Positions 36,001-48,157 of a stretch of DNA of 64,000 nt are shown piece after piece (the stretch's first letter is position 1; the number at the start of each line of letters is the position of its first letter). The translations under genes and the position numbers were made by a program. The DNA is from Plantago ovata (taxonomy: Eukaryota; Streptophyta; Magnoliopsida; Lamiales; Plantaginaceae), in the NCBI GenBank assembly GCA_028274465.1, contig CM051456.1, forward strand, positions 115,518,880-115,582,879. The letters run 5' to 3'. A model generated the notes under the pieces. It searched no databases. It was not told where the DNA came from and worked only from the letters and a program-made list of their open reading frames with translations.

Positions 36001-39000
36001 AATTAGTCTTCCTTTCTCTCTCTTAACCCTCTCCAATACAATAATGCCACCAAGTCTCTTTTTCTGCAACTCATCCACCTTTATAGAGTCTTAGGCCTCA
36101 TCATTGCATCATTTCATAGGGTGTCTTAATATATGTAATTGTGTTAAAACGTCAATTAATATTAACAGGACTACAGGAGGGAGTACATATTAAATACCAG
36201 TATTTATAAGTTCAACCTGTTAATCCTTGTACAGAGAACATAATAACTTCAGGAAACTGTTAAGCCCGATTATAGTCTTATGGTGGATCATTAACAGTTT
36301 GTGAATCTAGTTTAGGGGCTGTTGTGATCTAGGCTAGTATAGAGACTTGAGATAATCATTTATCACCGTTTTTCAGGCTAAAGTTTGAGATTTTATTTCT
36401 TCCTGTTGGGGATATGGTATACCCTCCTATCCATAAATGTTTGCCCTTGACTTATAAAGATCTTAGTTCATGTAAAAAATCTAATAGCTTCAGCAAACTT
36501 TAATTTAACATCTAAGTTTCTTCTGAAGTATGTACATGATCTGCAATAAACTCTGCACTAACTATTTGACTGGATAGCCACAACGCTCCTGGAATTATCA
36601 ACCACCCCATCCCCCATCTCTCCACCAGATTAAGGCTGTTTTAAATTATCCACATTGTTAACCATACTCATTTCATATATTTTAACACAATCATTACATG
36701 AAATGGAGCAATTATAATCCCGGAGCAGAAAATTCACAGTATTTACGGATTTGAAAAGAATAGCTACATTGTATTGAACCATACAGACCTGTAACAAGCA
36801 TGACACATTTATCAAATACATGATACATCTTAATACTCATAGCACCAACATTACTTCCATTTGACTGTCCTGAAAGATGTTTGTAGATCTAGGCAACTAA
36901 TCTACATAGAAGAAATACCAAGGTAACTAGTACAAATTTTAAGTTACTAGAGTCTAGAGCTCATTGCTATCTACCAGAACAATACGAACACCATAACTAA
37001 ATCATTGGATTATAATCACGTAAACCAAAAGGAACATGACTGCACTCGACGGATCTATTCCGCAATAGTTTAGAATGCTATAGCTTACCTGGCGATTAGT
37101 AGCAGTGACATGTTCAGCTGGTATGCGGATCTCTAAAGAAGGGCCATTTTGAGAGCTCTCACATGCTTTATCAGCTTGGGATAATTCATATTCCTTCCAC
37201 AATTTTATCAATTCCTGCATGCTTTCCCCAATTTTGTATACAACGCAGGATGCATCAGCTTGACCTGGACAGAGACACCATGAATTGAAGGTAGAGTTTT
37301 GGTACATGGAATTTAGATATGTTATCATGCTGAAACTGGAAAACTAAGGAACATGGGTAAGTTTCTTTCTATCCAGAAATATTGTTACCTGAAGCCCTAA
37401 GATGACACCTGAAAGGAAACAACTAGCGTAGAAAAAAAATTGATGACGGTAAAATATGCATAGGCATGTAATCTGCAGAGTTCATTATCTAGCCCTAGAG
37501 GAATTTGATCTCAAACAGAAAATCATGGTGCAATCAACATACGAAATCTGGTCTCCACAAGAAAAGGTTGTGTTGGGTAATCTTCCTTTGTTTAGTTCAA
37601 AGATTCCATTATGCACATATCCGGTACTGATAAATGACAACAGTTTGGTTAAACAGTAGCCAAATTTACATCACTTTATTAAAATGAATGCCATATAAAG
37701 AATGCAAGGGATAGCAGATAAAATGACACAGAACATGGCTACATTCCACTGTTAAAGTAATAACTTCTCATTTTCTCAAGCAAAGCTCTCTGACACCTGA
37801 TCATCTAAGATGTAAAACATATGTGGACGAGACCAAACCGCAGGGAACACATCAATTTGCAGAGAAAAAATAGGGGAGGCAAAAGGTCATAACAAACAAT
37901 TGACATTTCAAAATCCAAAGAACCTAAAGAACCAGATCCTGACATCCGGCTGAACTTGAAATTGTACATATTGATGGGAATTAATATATATCAGAGCAAA
38001 GTGATATGTAGAATGAGCAAGTTGAAAGTTAAGAGTATTCTTGGAGGATGCAAATTGAGAACAACCCAGTTATAATAAAAGTAACCAGACTTTGTTGGCG
38101 GTAGATTACCTTGTGGCCTGCAAATAATAAAAGACAATCGGTTAGCTCGTGTTTTCCACAAAACGCAAGGAAGATACTGCAGAAAAAAATGAAGATCAAA
38201 CGAAAAATGATGTCCAAGTATGTCAGGCGAAACACAGACAGGCAGCAGAGAACAAGCATCTCCTTAACATACAAACCAAAACATCAATTTCTCAGTTTTG
38301 CACAGAAACCCTAGACAGATCGAAACACAGACAGGCAGCATAGAACAAGCATCTCCTTAACATACAAACCAAAACATCAATTTCTCAGTTTTGCACAGAA
38401 ACCCTAGACAGATCGACTTAAGGTGACATAAAACGATGATGAAGATGAAAAAAACATAAATAAAACTTGACTAATCCAAACTCCATCATTTAATGTAGAG
38501 ATGCTGGAGATTTACATTTCCATTCTGTCTTCAGATCTGACAGCTTCCCTATCGGGAAGTAAAAAATTCGGAGGGAAGATGAAAATCATCATCTTTCAGA
38601 AACGAATTGAACTTTAGGAAAGGGAAAGGGGCTGGGGTTGCTGGGAGAGACCAATTGATTATGCGATTTTTCTTCATATTTATAAGGACAATTTTACTGT
38701 TGCATTTAATTTTATTATTATTAAGGCAGACTAATACATCCTTTGATAATAGTCCAATAGCCATAAATAGCTGAATGTAAAATTATTTTTTATATTTTAT
38801 ATACCCACTGAGGTAAAGAAATTTAATGCCCAAAGACTGTTGCCTTCTCGAAAATAAGATTTTGAGAAGCATTTCTTTTTGGCTGAAAGTCGTTTCTCAG
38901 GAGACATGGCAACAATAATAGTTGCAATATTATTACAAAACAAATATTCAGAGAGAAAATTTCGGAGAATATCACCTAATATTTCTCAAGGAGGCCTTGT

Positions 39001-42000
39001 CGATTCTCGTCCTTGAGTTAAGCCATTATCTAACTTTATGACTAGTACTTTAGCAACAAATAAATAAAATCCTTGTTCATGAGGTCCAGCACTCATTCAT
39101 AGACGAGTGCACTTAGTTAGCTCTCAAAAGAACAGTTTAGAGAGCATTTGGCAGTGTACACAGAGCAACACAATCATATGTACCGTAGCATACATACTAA
39201 GTGCAATATTAAATACTAATATGCTGTAATAACATGCTTAAGCATTTTCCACTAAGAGAATTAGATGGTTTCGCAAAGCTACAGACAGTCCTATCAAATA
39301 GTATAGCATGTTTTCAATCACTCCTAAGAAAAGATTTCTAACTTTTTAAGATAATAACCTTCCAGTCCAAAAAAAATACTCCTACTTGGCAATAAAATTT
39401 CAAGTCCAAACTTAGGTGACAGAGAATAGATGACATATCGTAATTAACTATTAAAAGATGGTATACGTTGTTCAGATTGAGTGCGACATCTCTCAAATTC
39501 TTAGTAATTTAATAATCTCCAAACTGTTTACGAAATGTCCAAAAATGTGCAACTACTTACTAGGTCAAAACTGTCGACACGATATCAATTCAAGCAAAAT
39601 TTTCAATCTCTTCATAAGATTCCCAAAGATGTATCTGGGGTCTATTTACGCTGTCAGGCTGTCATAACATGCCAACAAAATATCGATTTACAGTGATTCA
39701 TAAACATCAACCATAACAAGGCACAATCGAAAACTATAAATCCTTTGACTTGTTAGCTACTTACTATTTTTACTTTTAAACTCTTGAAAGTATTGATTTT
39801 GAGAAGGTCTATTAGCACCTTATATGTCCTTCAAAACAAAGATTCTTCTTAGCAAGTTCTAAATAGACTTGAATATCAAACTTTCCAAAAACATGTTGGT
39901 TAAAGAAATCACAGCAGCAGAGAAAATAATCCTCTTCTGACTGTTACCATCGTGGATATGTCGTTAATGCCTAAATCAACTAATGATAAGAAGATTTTAT
40001 TTAATAAATTAGATGTCATCAACGGATGAACTAATTCAAGTACAATTACATCACTCCTCAACTTCGAGCTGAATGATTTGATCATTCAAATGATGGTACT
40101 CCCAAAGTGCTCAGTCAATAAGGTGGTAAAGGAGTAGTGTAGGAGTAGGAGTAGGGTAGTTAGATTTGCCGTTTCAAAAAAAAAAATCTTTTAACCATAG
40201 GATCAAGTTTGTGGGTTAATTCTCACAAATTCAACTACTAAGACTCAGTCAAGAGACAGAAAGAAGTGATTTTAAAAGGTTTATGTCTGTCTCTTGCCAA
40301 AGAGAGTGAAATACCAATTTACAACCAAATCCCACCTCAGGTGGTGTGTTGGTCCATTTGCTCTACACAGAAACAGATGGAAAGTAGGCAGCAGATATTT
40401 CCCACAAAACTACCCTAATTTTATGTACGACAGGTATCTCAATGTATCTTCACAGTGAATTAAAGGTTAGGGTTCCTTTTCTAAAGGAGCCTTAAATTCT
40501 TGACGGTATAAGATAGAACTTTATCACCCAATGCCGGCCTATTCTTTCCGCGGCTACTACTGTAAATACCACACTACTTTAATCTCAAGTGAAGAAAATA
40601 CTGGGCCTGGTATCCCTAGAACGCACTCCTCAAAAGGACAAACAAGAAGGAACTCATACGACCAATACAGTGCTGAGTTTTTAGGAAGAAATAAAGTTTC
40701 CCAAGATAGAGATGGTTAACATCAGAGTACAACCGAAAACAGAACCAAATTTCTTTGAGAATCTATACGGATATTAAGAGGGAACACCCTTTAGCTAACC
40801 CCTGATGAATGTTAAATTGCTACCAATTGCTTTGCTTCACATCAGCTCCCACATGTTCGCACTTCATACAGGTATATAGAACACTAGCAAATGTACTGCT
40901 TCGTATTTGGATCACGGTCAGCAAGTGGCTCTATTCTCTCTTCATTCTAACCCAATGCGCAGCTGTTTCAAAGCTTATGGATGGACTTGTTTGTAATTGT
41001 AATAGATTTGCTCTTCTCACAGTTTGGAGAGCAGCTGCATCTTGATGATTTAACCAGTATAATGCCACTAGAATATAATTATCACAAATCCGATGCACAA
41101 GGCCATAATAAATCAATTGAGCGCCAATTAGGAAATGGTTTTGCAAAAGTAAATCGTATCTCCTTCTACTCTTTTGTCCTTAGGGTATTGAAAAATTATA
41201 TCTGTTCTACAAGCTTAAGCTTGCTAGTTCATTTATATTATTTCACCAGTACTCTCATACGGGGATGACCATCAAGTGCCAAATTATTGTGTGAGTGCAC
41301 TTGTCAGTTAGGAGATTTGAGCAGTTTAATCCTATCGGAGGAGGTGACTGGCCCTGATACTCTGAACTTTCGTCTCCTCTAAAAGTTCAAGCTCGTACAG
41401 AGCTTAGATATTTATTCTCCACCGGGTTTATGGCTCAATTTGAGACCAACAAATATAGCCAAATTAGTAAATCCAAAAATTAACCACATACCAAAGTGTG
41501 CATTAAAAAAAAGTCGAAAGGTTACTTCTATTTCCGGTAATCTTGTTACAAATCAAGTGAGAGATTAATTAGAAAGATATCGGCATTATTCATCCACTTG
41601 TTTCCTGCAAGAAAATGTTCAAACCACTGGCACTTCACTACAAGTAGTTTATAGGCCATATAGTACGAATGGAGGAACAACCAAAAATGCACACTAAAGC
41701 CGAACACACGAAACGTCTAGAAATCTGCAGGTTATCAAACAGAGTGAAAACAAAAGCAATCATCAAGTAAGATAGAAAACAATACCCTTCATTATCGTTT
41801 GAATGAGGCTTAATACGCAAATCCCGATTGCCTGTTTGAGGACTACCCCTTGGCCGGAGCATCCTCTTTCTTTGCTGAACACCAGAATTAAATGCTTCTC
41901 TCTCCCTTTCATTACCCCCTTCAGATTCCATACCACACTCCTCAGGATCTTTGTCATTAAACCTCCCGCGCTTTTCAGGTCTTTCTGCTTCTACATCTGC

Positions 42001-43143
42001 TTCCTTTTCTTTCTTCCTGTCTGTTGTTTCCCTCTCAGCATTTTTCCATGTATCGTCTTTCTTCTTTTGTTCTGCAGTTGAAAAATCATGTTCCACAGAT
42101 TTACCACAAATGTCAAGTGGTTCTTTCTCAGTGTGCAAAGCGTCTTTATCAGATCCGTTCCATGACTCCCTCTTGATATGAACCTTTTCCTTTTCAATTG
42201 GCTTTTCCTTATCTTTCTGAGGATCTTTCTTTTCGAACACCCATCTTTCAGACTCTCTTTCTTCCCTCTGCACTTCTTTGTTCTCCCCACTGCCACCTCC
42301 AACACCCAATTGCAAGTTGTTTCGACGGTCACTTCTCTCTTTATCCCTTTCAGCCCAATCGCGCTGCTTCACTTCTTTTCTTTTTCTATCTTTATCTCTG
42401 AACTTATCATCTCCTTTGGGTTCAATCTTGTTGTCTTTGGTTACTTCACGAGCTTCGGTGAGGTCTCTTGATTCAGTATGTAACCCTTCCTTTGCACCTT
42501 CAGCTGGGCCCTGCAAGCTAGTACGCGACATGTGCCAAGCTTCTACATTCCCCCCAGCACCATCGAGAGGTTGCTTCGACCGGTTTTGTTCTTTCAAATC
42601 TTTCCAACCAAATTGGCTGTTGGGTCCAGTGTAAACATCCTTATCCGGCTTCATCTCACCCTTGTGTTCAGAATACGACCCCCTTTCATGATTTACATCT
42701 TTAGCATCATCAACTCGGCTGCCAATGTATCGATCAGTTTTCGCAATCTGCTGCATAGCATCAGCTTTCAAATCACGATTGTCGGCTTTCGTGTCCTTGC
42801 CGCTATCTTTTGTATCGCGGAACTCTATCCTGGTATCTGAACCGACATGATCCGGGTGTGGATCATACGCCATTGGTCCCCGCCTAAACTGCAGATGCGG
42901 CGGCAGCGGTGTTACTCGCCTGTCTAGGTCATGGGACTCGTTGCGAGATGCAATCTTCGGTATCCGATTGTCCTGAGCCACATCATAATGGTGATCATGC
43001 CTGGTTGGTGTAACCACCTTCCCAGTATTCCCAGCATATGGTCCCTGTTCATCATGCTTCAAACCAGAGGGGTGACCATGACCAGCACTGCCACTTCCAC
43101 TGCCACCCTCCTCATGCAACCTTCTGTTCGGAGTAGAACTCAT
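30089..43143 (-). CDS. HDC1: HDC1-like / Rxt3-domain histone deacetylation complex subunit, copy 1
   Basis: Coding exons, 5' to 3': 43143-41786, 38117-38110, 37264-37089, 35342-35282, 35034-34936, 34339-34245, 34002-33889, 33700-33633, 32755-32645, 30958-30721 and 30202-30089. All have AG/GT borders and matching phases, total 2442 bp (813 aa; the Arabidopsis protein is a little over 900). The start MSSTPNRRLHEEGG follows a leader intron. Residues 1-452 are hydrophilic and rich in K, E, D and R. From residue about 455 comes the conserved Rxt3 region: MQELIKLWKEYE, IRIPAEHVTATNRQ, RGGQLWGTDVYTVDSDLVAV, HTGYCRP, NNVRSRAWGAAI, ALRQQRFVREVT, RYELCFAGEK. The end is WSQTGVQIAGKVYHLARVHF, LSPPK. In Arabidopsis HDC1 is a nuclear partner of HDA6/HDA19 deacetylase complexes. 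An intact paralogue lies at 48876-61806. Confidence 0.93.
31791..32010. repeat. 110-bp tandem duplication in the HDC1 copy 1 intron
   Basis: ACGCAGCACGCATCTACTAG at 31791 and ACGCAGTACGCATCTACTTG at 31901 start two similar units. The second gene has one such unit (about 49880-49980), so the duplication is private to copy 1. Confidence 0.8.
34057..34190 (-). mobile_element. T-run-flanked insertion (LINE/SINE-like tail) in an HDC1 copy 1 intron
   Basis: A T-rich run then AGGCACAAGGTGAGATATATT, with about 110 bp of sequence ending near AAGAAATT. The same insertion is at 52072-52215 in copy 2, so it predates the duplication. Family not identified. Confidence 0.4.
35895..36183. mobile_element. 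Stowaway-type MITE in HDC1 copy 1, absent from copy 2
   Basis: 289 bp, ends CTCCCTCCT and AGGAGGGAG, TA on each side (35893-35894, 36184-36185). The second copy shows the empty site (ACAC-TA-CATAT near 53920). Inserted after the duplication. Confidence 0.9.
38110..38117 (-). other. 8-nt microexon of HDC1 copy 1
   Basis: GCCACAAG between TTATTTGCAG and GTAATC on the minus strand. The preceding exon ends in two bases of a codon (GG) and the next starts with two (GT). Including the 8 nt gives E-G-P-Q-G-Q-A-D; skipping it gives GGG TCA AGC TGA, a stop. The same exon with one change (GCCCCAAG) is at 55948-55955 in the second gene. Confidence 0.88.
38228..38413. repeat. 93-bp tandem duplication next to the microexon (copy 1 only)
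   Basis: CGAAACACAGACAGGCAGCA starts each unit (38228 and 38321) and CCCTAGACAGAT ends it. The units are nearly identical. Copy 2 has one unit near 56066-56160. Confidence 0.93.
38414..38690 (-). promoter_or_regulatory. Promoter-like block inside the long HDC1 copy 1 intron
   Basis: On the minus strand a perfect TATAAATA (38677-38684) is followed by a C/T-rich patch (CCCCTTTCCCTTTCC) and leader-like DNA. TCTAGGGTTTCTGTG, the reverse of a telo-box-like AAACCCTAG, follows. The microexon is about 500 nt further on. A transcript starting here could use the in-frame ATG of MQELIKLW and encode only the Rxt3 region. Inference from sequence character only. Confidence 0.4.
40128..40190 (+). mobile_element. 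SINE tail remnant in HDC1 copy 1
   Basis: ATAAGGTGGTAAAGGAGTAG...GATTTGCCGTTTC plus A11, immediately before the CTTTTAACCATAGG flank. It sits at the same site as the SINE at 58621 in copy 2, but box A and box B are missing. Confidence 0.7.
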
Positions 43144-43589
43144 TTCATTTACCACCTAAAACAGAAATAACATCAAACAAAAGCTAGGGTATATACTCAT
43201 TTTGTTCACCGCCTAAAACAGAAATATCATCAAACAAAAGCTAGGGTATATGGCTAGACCCTAGATGCTAGAAAAAAACACCAAAAGGTACCAAGTCTAT
43301 GACAACCAAATTCGTCGTTCCAATTCTATAGTAAACGCATCTGATCCATGGATTTTGATTAAAAAAAACACGAATAAAAAACAATTGGTGAAACAAAATA
43401 CTACTCAGAGAGACACCTAGATGACAAACAAGCAAAAAAGGATAAACAGTAGCAGCAAACGAATGAAAAATTATCAACGTTTCAATCAAATATATGAACA
43501 TTTCATTAGAAAAAACAAAAACCACGTGAATTCAATCGCCTGAGAAGGTTGAATTCAAAATTCAGGCCAAAAAAGAGAGAGAAGCTCAC

Positions 43590-43690
43590 CTGTTGATTGA
43601 GGCGGTGCTTGTGCGCTAGTGAAGAACCCTACGAAACTAGATTTGGACAAGTTTCAATCAATTCTAAGAAGAACTGGTGAATGAGGGATT
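43590..43690 (-). other. 5' UTR exon of HDC1 copy 1
   Basis: Minus-strand leader ending CCTCAATCAACAG with donor GTGAGC (43589). It is joined to the acceptor TTTTAG before 43155, so a leader intron of about 430 bp separates it from the start exon. The 5' boundary is approximate; ACTTATAGACC near 43695 could be the TATA region. Confidence 0.65.
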
Positions 43691-44660
43691 ATGGTCTATA
43701 AGTTTCTGCCATGAGAAAATTTGCTTTTATTTTTGGTAGTAGGGGATGGGCAAAGACTGTAAAGTACAAAAAGGATAGCCTGATAAACGTCATGTACTAA
43801 TTCTGATGAAATAAATCACACATAATTTCACGCGTTTCACCAATTAGGATTTGCGCGTGTAATGCACCGTCCAATTGAAAATAATAATTATAATAAATTT
43901 TGTAAAACCAAAATGATAAGAAGCACAACACTAAAAAAGGAATTAAAATTTTTTAAAAAATATTAAATTTGAAAATTAAAAGAATATTAAACTTTAATTC
44001 CCATAGGTTTCTAGCATGGTTAAAATTGAGTCCAAAGTTTATATAATCGACCAAAACACTTTCATAATCTTGTAATACACTTAAAAATATAATAAAGTGA
44101 CACATTTGAACTTGGAAAAATTCAGTCTATTTAAATTGGTCCATAAACAATTAATTAGATGCGGAATGAATCTAGATATTTATTTAAAATAATTAATATG
44201 TGACGTAATCTTATGTATATAGCTTATGTACGTGTTTGATCATACTATTACTTTCACTCATATTGTGTTATGCAATTATACTAATATTACTTATACCGAT
44301 TAACAATAGCATGAAACAATGGTGAAACCTTATATATCCACATGCACGAAGTTCCAACACTCTTACCATGTCTTATGACTTCAACAAGTTTGCACTTTGA
44401 GAGGTGTACAATTTTGTCTATTCAATTTTTCGATTATATATTTAGTTTATATAATTAGTTTACAACTATACAAATATGGAATAATATCAACGAAAAAATA
44501 GAGCTAACTCATAAATATAAATATAGACAAGTCGACAAATCGTTGTTAGCCTCACTTGTATTATAGCTTTATTAATAATTGTAATTGATTCAATGCATGT
44601 GATCCAACTTATTATAAATTATGAAGTTTGAGTCGAGAACTTTAACAATGTTCATTATAT

Positions 44661-44896
44661 ATTTTAATGACACCGCGCCAATTTTTATGGTTTTTACATC
44701 ACTTTTTTAAATAAGTACACATAACCATAGATACAAAATTATTTTGCAACCCATATACATAATGTCTTAATGAGTTTTTTTAGATTTTCACATCAATGAT
44801 TGCAATAAAAAAAAAAAAAAGGATGTATTTTTATTTAGCATCACATATTTCATTTCAAACATTACGTAGATATTTATGTTCAAATATAAGTTTTGT
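44661..44896. other. AT-rich start of the spacer between duplicates
   Basis: No gene; first part of the unique DNA separating the two 15-kb copies. Confidence 0.5.
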
Positions 44897-45109
44897 ATTT
44901 TTTTTTTAAACGACAACATTTTATTAAAACCTCAAGTCTTGATACAAAAAGTATGGAAAATACTATTAGGAGTACAACTCAAGAAACACCAAAACAAGGT
45001 GACAACAACCAAAAACTAGCCAAAACAAGCACTTGACCCAAACTACACCATACAACCACCAAAGCAACACATACCCAAACTGGGTTACGCACACAGCTGG
45101 GTTGGGTAG
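44897..45109 (-). mobile_element. LINE 3' tail (antisense), abutting a sense LINE
   Basis: T9 followed by AAACGACAACATTTTATTAA, the reverse complement of a LINE tail, then CA-rich sequence up to the next element. The two elements lie head to head. Confidence 0.5.
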
Positions 45110-46495
45110 TTGGCAAAGGTGATAAGGTGCTCTTTTGGATTGACAAATGGTTAAACGGAAAAATCATTATGGACTTTGTTAATTATGAGCCTAAAAAATC
45201 TCAACTTGTTCAAAATTTCATACTGAGCCACTCTTGGAATAGAGAACTGTTGGGCCAGATCCTCCCACATAGTATTGAGCTTGAAATTTTAGCTTATCCC
45301 CTTCCAAGTGAGCCAGATGAAGATCATGTCGTATGGCCTTATCATTCCACATGAGAGCTTATGCTGAAATGAAATATGCTTATAACCTCTTAACTAATCA
45401 ACAATCTCCTTTACCTTCATGGCCTTGGAACAGAATATGGCGCCTGAAAGTCCTCCCAAAGATCAAGTTCTTTCTCTGGGTGTGCCTTCATGACCGATTA
45501 CCAACGACGGTAAGACTGTGGAAACAAACAGTTTTACCCTCTCCCATGTGTTCACTATGCCAACAAGAAGAAGAATCCATCAATCATATCCTCTTCTCGT
45601 GTGTAAACTTCCAGCACCTAAGATCAATTCACATGCCTACCCAATGGAATTATTTCACTCCAGGGCTAACTGATCTCTTATTTGGTTTGGTGCTTAACTT
45701 TGAAGCTCATACCAATTTTATTCTGGTTACCAATATAATATGGAATGCTCGTAATAATTTCATCTTTAGAAATCATCCTGTCAACATGTTTGAACTCAAA
45801 ACAATCTACTTAAAACTAAGAAAAGATCATGATATGCTAAGGATACCACAAAATATTACTAGAAAAAGCCTCTTTCTGGTTTTTATGCGCTCAACTCTGA
45901 TGGATTTGGTATAGATAATGGATATGCAGGCATTGGTGCAATCCTAAAAAATGATCAGGGCTTTTTGCAGTTGCAAGGTTTATTGGAAAAACGTATATAA
46001 ACTCAGCAGAACTGTGAGCTTTGCAACATGGAATTAAACGAGCTTTGCAACTAAACATTAGTAAACTCATGATCCAAACTGACTCACTTTATGTTTTTAA
46101 ATGTATCTGCAGGGAGCACAAGGAAATGTGGCACCACAACCACCAAACAACTGAAATCAGAAGGCTGCGAAGACAATTTGAAGAGGTGCAACTAGCTTTT
46201 GTCTATAGAGAAGAGAACGGTGGTGCTGATGCTTTGGCTAAGTATGGTAGTATGGCGTTAACTGAATATTATCGTGGGTCTCTATAATTTTTGTCAACTG
46301 TCGAAAAGATTAGGCTATGTGTTTGGGACATATGTCCAATATGGCTCCATCAATATGTATCATATGATTTAGAACAGTTTAGTACCCGCTTGGTTGCGAC
46401 TACGAACCAATGCAAAGTTGTAACCTATTTGAATCTCGTTTAAGTAATATGAAGTTGCTTTTAAAAAAAAAAATAATAAAAAATAAAAAATAAAA
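45110..46495 (+). pseudogene. 5'-truncated LINE: zf-RVT and RNase H regions, frameshifted
   Basis: Frame one (45110-45352) reads GDKVLFWIDKWLNGKIIM, typical of the region after the LINE RT. A frame change near 45345 leads to the second frame (45360-45914): YAYNLL, WPWNRIWRLKVLPKIKFFLW, CSLCQQEEESINHILFSC and NIIWNARNNFIF. These are the zf-RVT region. The RNase H part (45900-46287) has stops, then GIKRALQLNISKLMIQTDS and FVYREENGGADALAKYGS. It ends in an A-rich tail at about 46460-46495. Related to, but clearly different from, the LINE at 27.6 kb. Confidence 0.85.
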
Positions 46496-47906
46496 ATCTC
46501 CAAAACACTAACTCAACCAACGCAACGAAACATTAAAATTAATACAAAGTCATTAAATTTTAATGTAAGAAGAGAAACTTTTTCCATTTGGCTACGAGTA
46601 AAAAGAACAAAAAAAATTTCATTTCAACAAATTTATATATGAACTACAATTTTTTTCTTTGGAAACCGCAAAATATTATTACTTCCTCAAAATATTTACA
46701 AGAACAAAAGTGTGCAAAAGGATTGCACGCAAACCAAAATGACAAACAAAGCTCTCTACACCCAACCAAAATTGTCGAAGCTAAGAAAATACCCAATAAT
46801 TGATAATCAATGGAGAGAAACTTGAAAATTCTCATCATCGTCTAGTATGTCTTTTCACTAGTAAAGAGTTAGAAGTCCGAGAATTATGAGTTGACAATCA
46901 ACTCTCATAACGGACGAATACCAATCGGAACAAGTTTTGAGAACAAAAATACCCGATTGATGATGTTCCCTTAGACGGTTAGACCCGATTTAACCACAAT
47001 CACTAGATACTCCGAGGAGGAAGTCAAATAAATATATACTCCTACAAGATAAACAATGAAATGTCAACGTTATGTTTCTAAAATTTATTTACTCATAAAT
47101 ATTTAATGTACAAAGGGATTAGTAATGTTTTGTTCTGAAGCAATTTATGTGATTTCAATTCAGTTCAACAATTCCAAACTCAAACTTAGAAAATATTCAT
47201 TGCTCCAATGATGTTGCGATTTTTCTTAATTATTACATGTGTTATTAAATTTTATTTTAAACTGCCTTTTATGTTAAAAACTTTTCATGGAAGCTATTAA
47301 CGGCGAAACTAAATATAATAAACTAAATCAAATTGGTGTTTTATTTGTAATATTATTTTGCACAGGGGTCTACATGTAATTATGTCATAAAATAAGGATA
47401 ATTTTTGTTCATTTCACCTTAAATTCACATTTATTAAATTCAGTCCGGTTTAAATTTGCTTACTTAACAATTTATATTTCAAATTAATTTAGTTTGGATC
47501 CATTAAGTTCAGTCTAGTTTAGTTTTATTAGGTTAAGTTAAGTTAAGTTCAATTTTACTGCTGTAATTAATAAATTAGGTTCAGTTTTTTAATAAATAAT
47601 ATTAATATTGATTTAAAAGGCATAATGAGGATAGTTTTATACTAGGAAGCACGGAAACTTCAAATGACCTGGCGTTTTCTTGGAAAACGTTTCTTCTACG
47701 TTTTCTAGTCGGAAACTTATGGACTATCTTTATGACAATTTGATAATTTTTAATTCAATTATTTTTTCTATAATATTGGTTATATGTTGTCTAATGCATG
47801 TGAATAAGTGAATTTTTTACTCATACATCATCTCCTTAGAAATACGTACATCATATATATTTCAACTTATTATGTTGTTTGTAATTTAATTTCACTAAAT
47901 TATCTA
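46496..47906. other. AT-rich spacer between the duplicates
   Basis: No gene. An antisense LINE-like tail lies at about 46645-46780 (T-run, then GGAAACCGCAAAATATTATT). 47440-47580 is low-complexity TTAAGTTAAGTT / TTCAGTCTAG sequence like that at 29.4 and 17.5 kb. Confidence 0.5.
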
Positions 47907-48157
47907 CTCCCTCTATCTATCTATAATGTGCCCATTTTGACTTGGGTCAAAAAAATAATATCATATTATTTTAATAATAAAACATGAGAGGTGGAGGAGA
48001 TAGACATTACAAACATGTTTTGTGTCCTCACATTATTTATAATGAGTTTTATTTTAAATTAAAATAATGCACATGTCTTGCCTAAAATGGAAATGGGAAC
48101 ATTAGTGGTGGATAGCAAATAAGGAAATATGAAAACATTAATAATAGATGGAGGGAG
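47907..48157. mobile_element. Stowaway-type MITE, 251 bp
   Basis: CTCCCTCTATCTATC-TATAATG and CATTAATAATAGATGGAGGGAG ends are inverted, flanked by TA (47905-47906, 48158-48159). Internal sequence differs from the MITEs at 28.8 and 35.9 kb. Confidence 0.88.

Larger units (their letters stand above)
29590..44660. repeat. Segmental duplication copy 1 (about 15 kb, direct)
   Basis: Alignable by eye over its whole length with 48415-63423. Matching starts near ACTACAAACTACAGTT (about 29595 and 48421) and ends near AACAATGTTCATTAT (about 44646 and 63410). Offset at the start codons is 18,663 bp. Exons are nearly identical and introns carry many indels. Confidence 0.93.

Noticed and set aside
42178-42840. 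Long plus-strand open frames opposite the first HDC1 coding exon (and 60472-61503 in copy 2)
   Set aside because: Antisense shadows of the K/E/D/R-rich exon. They give low-complexity Ser/Leu/Phe-rich proteins with no domain and no splice or promoter context.
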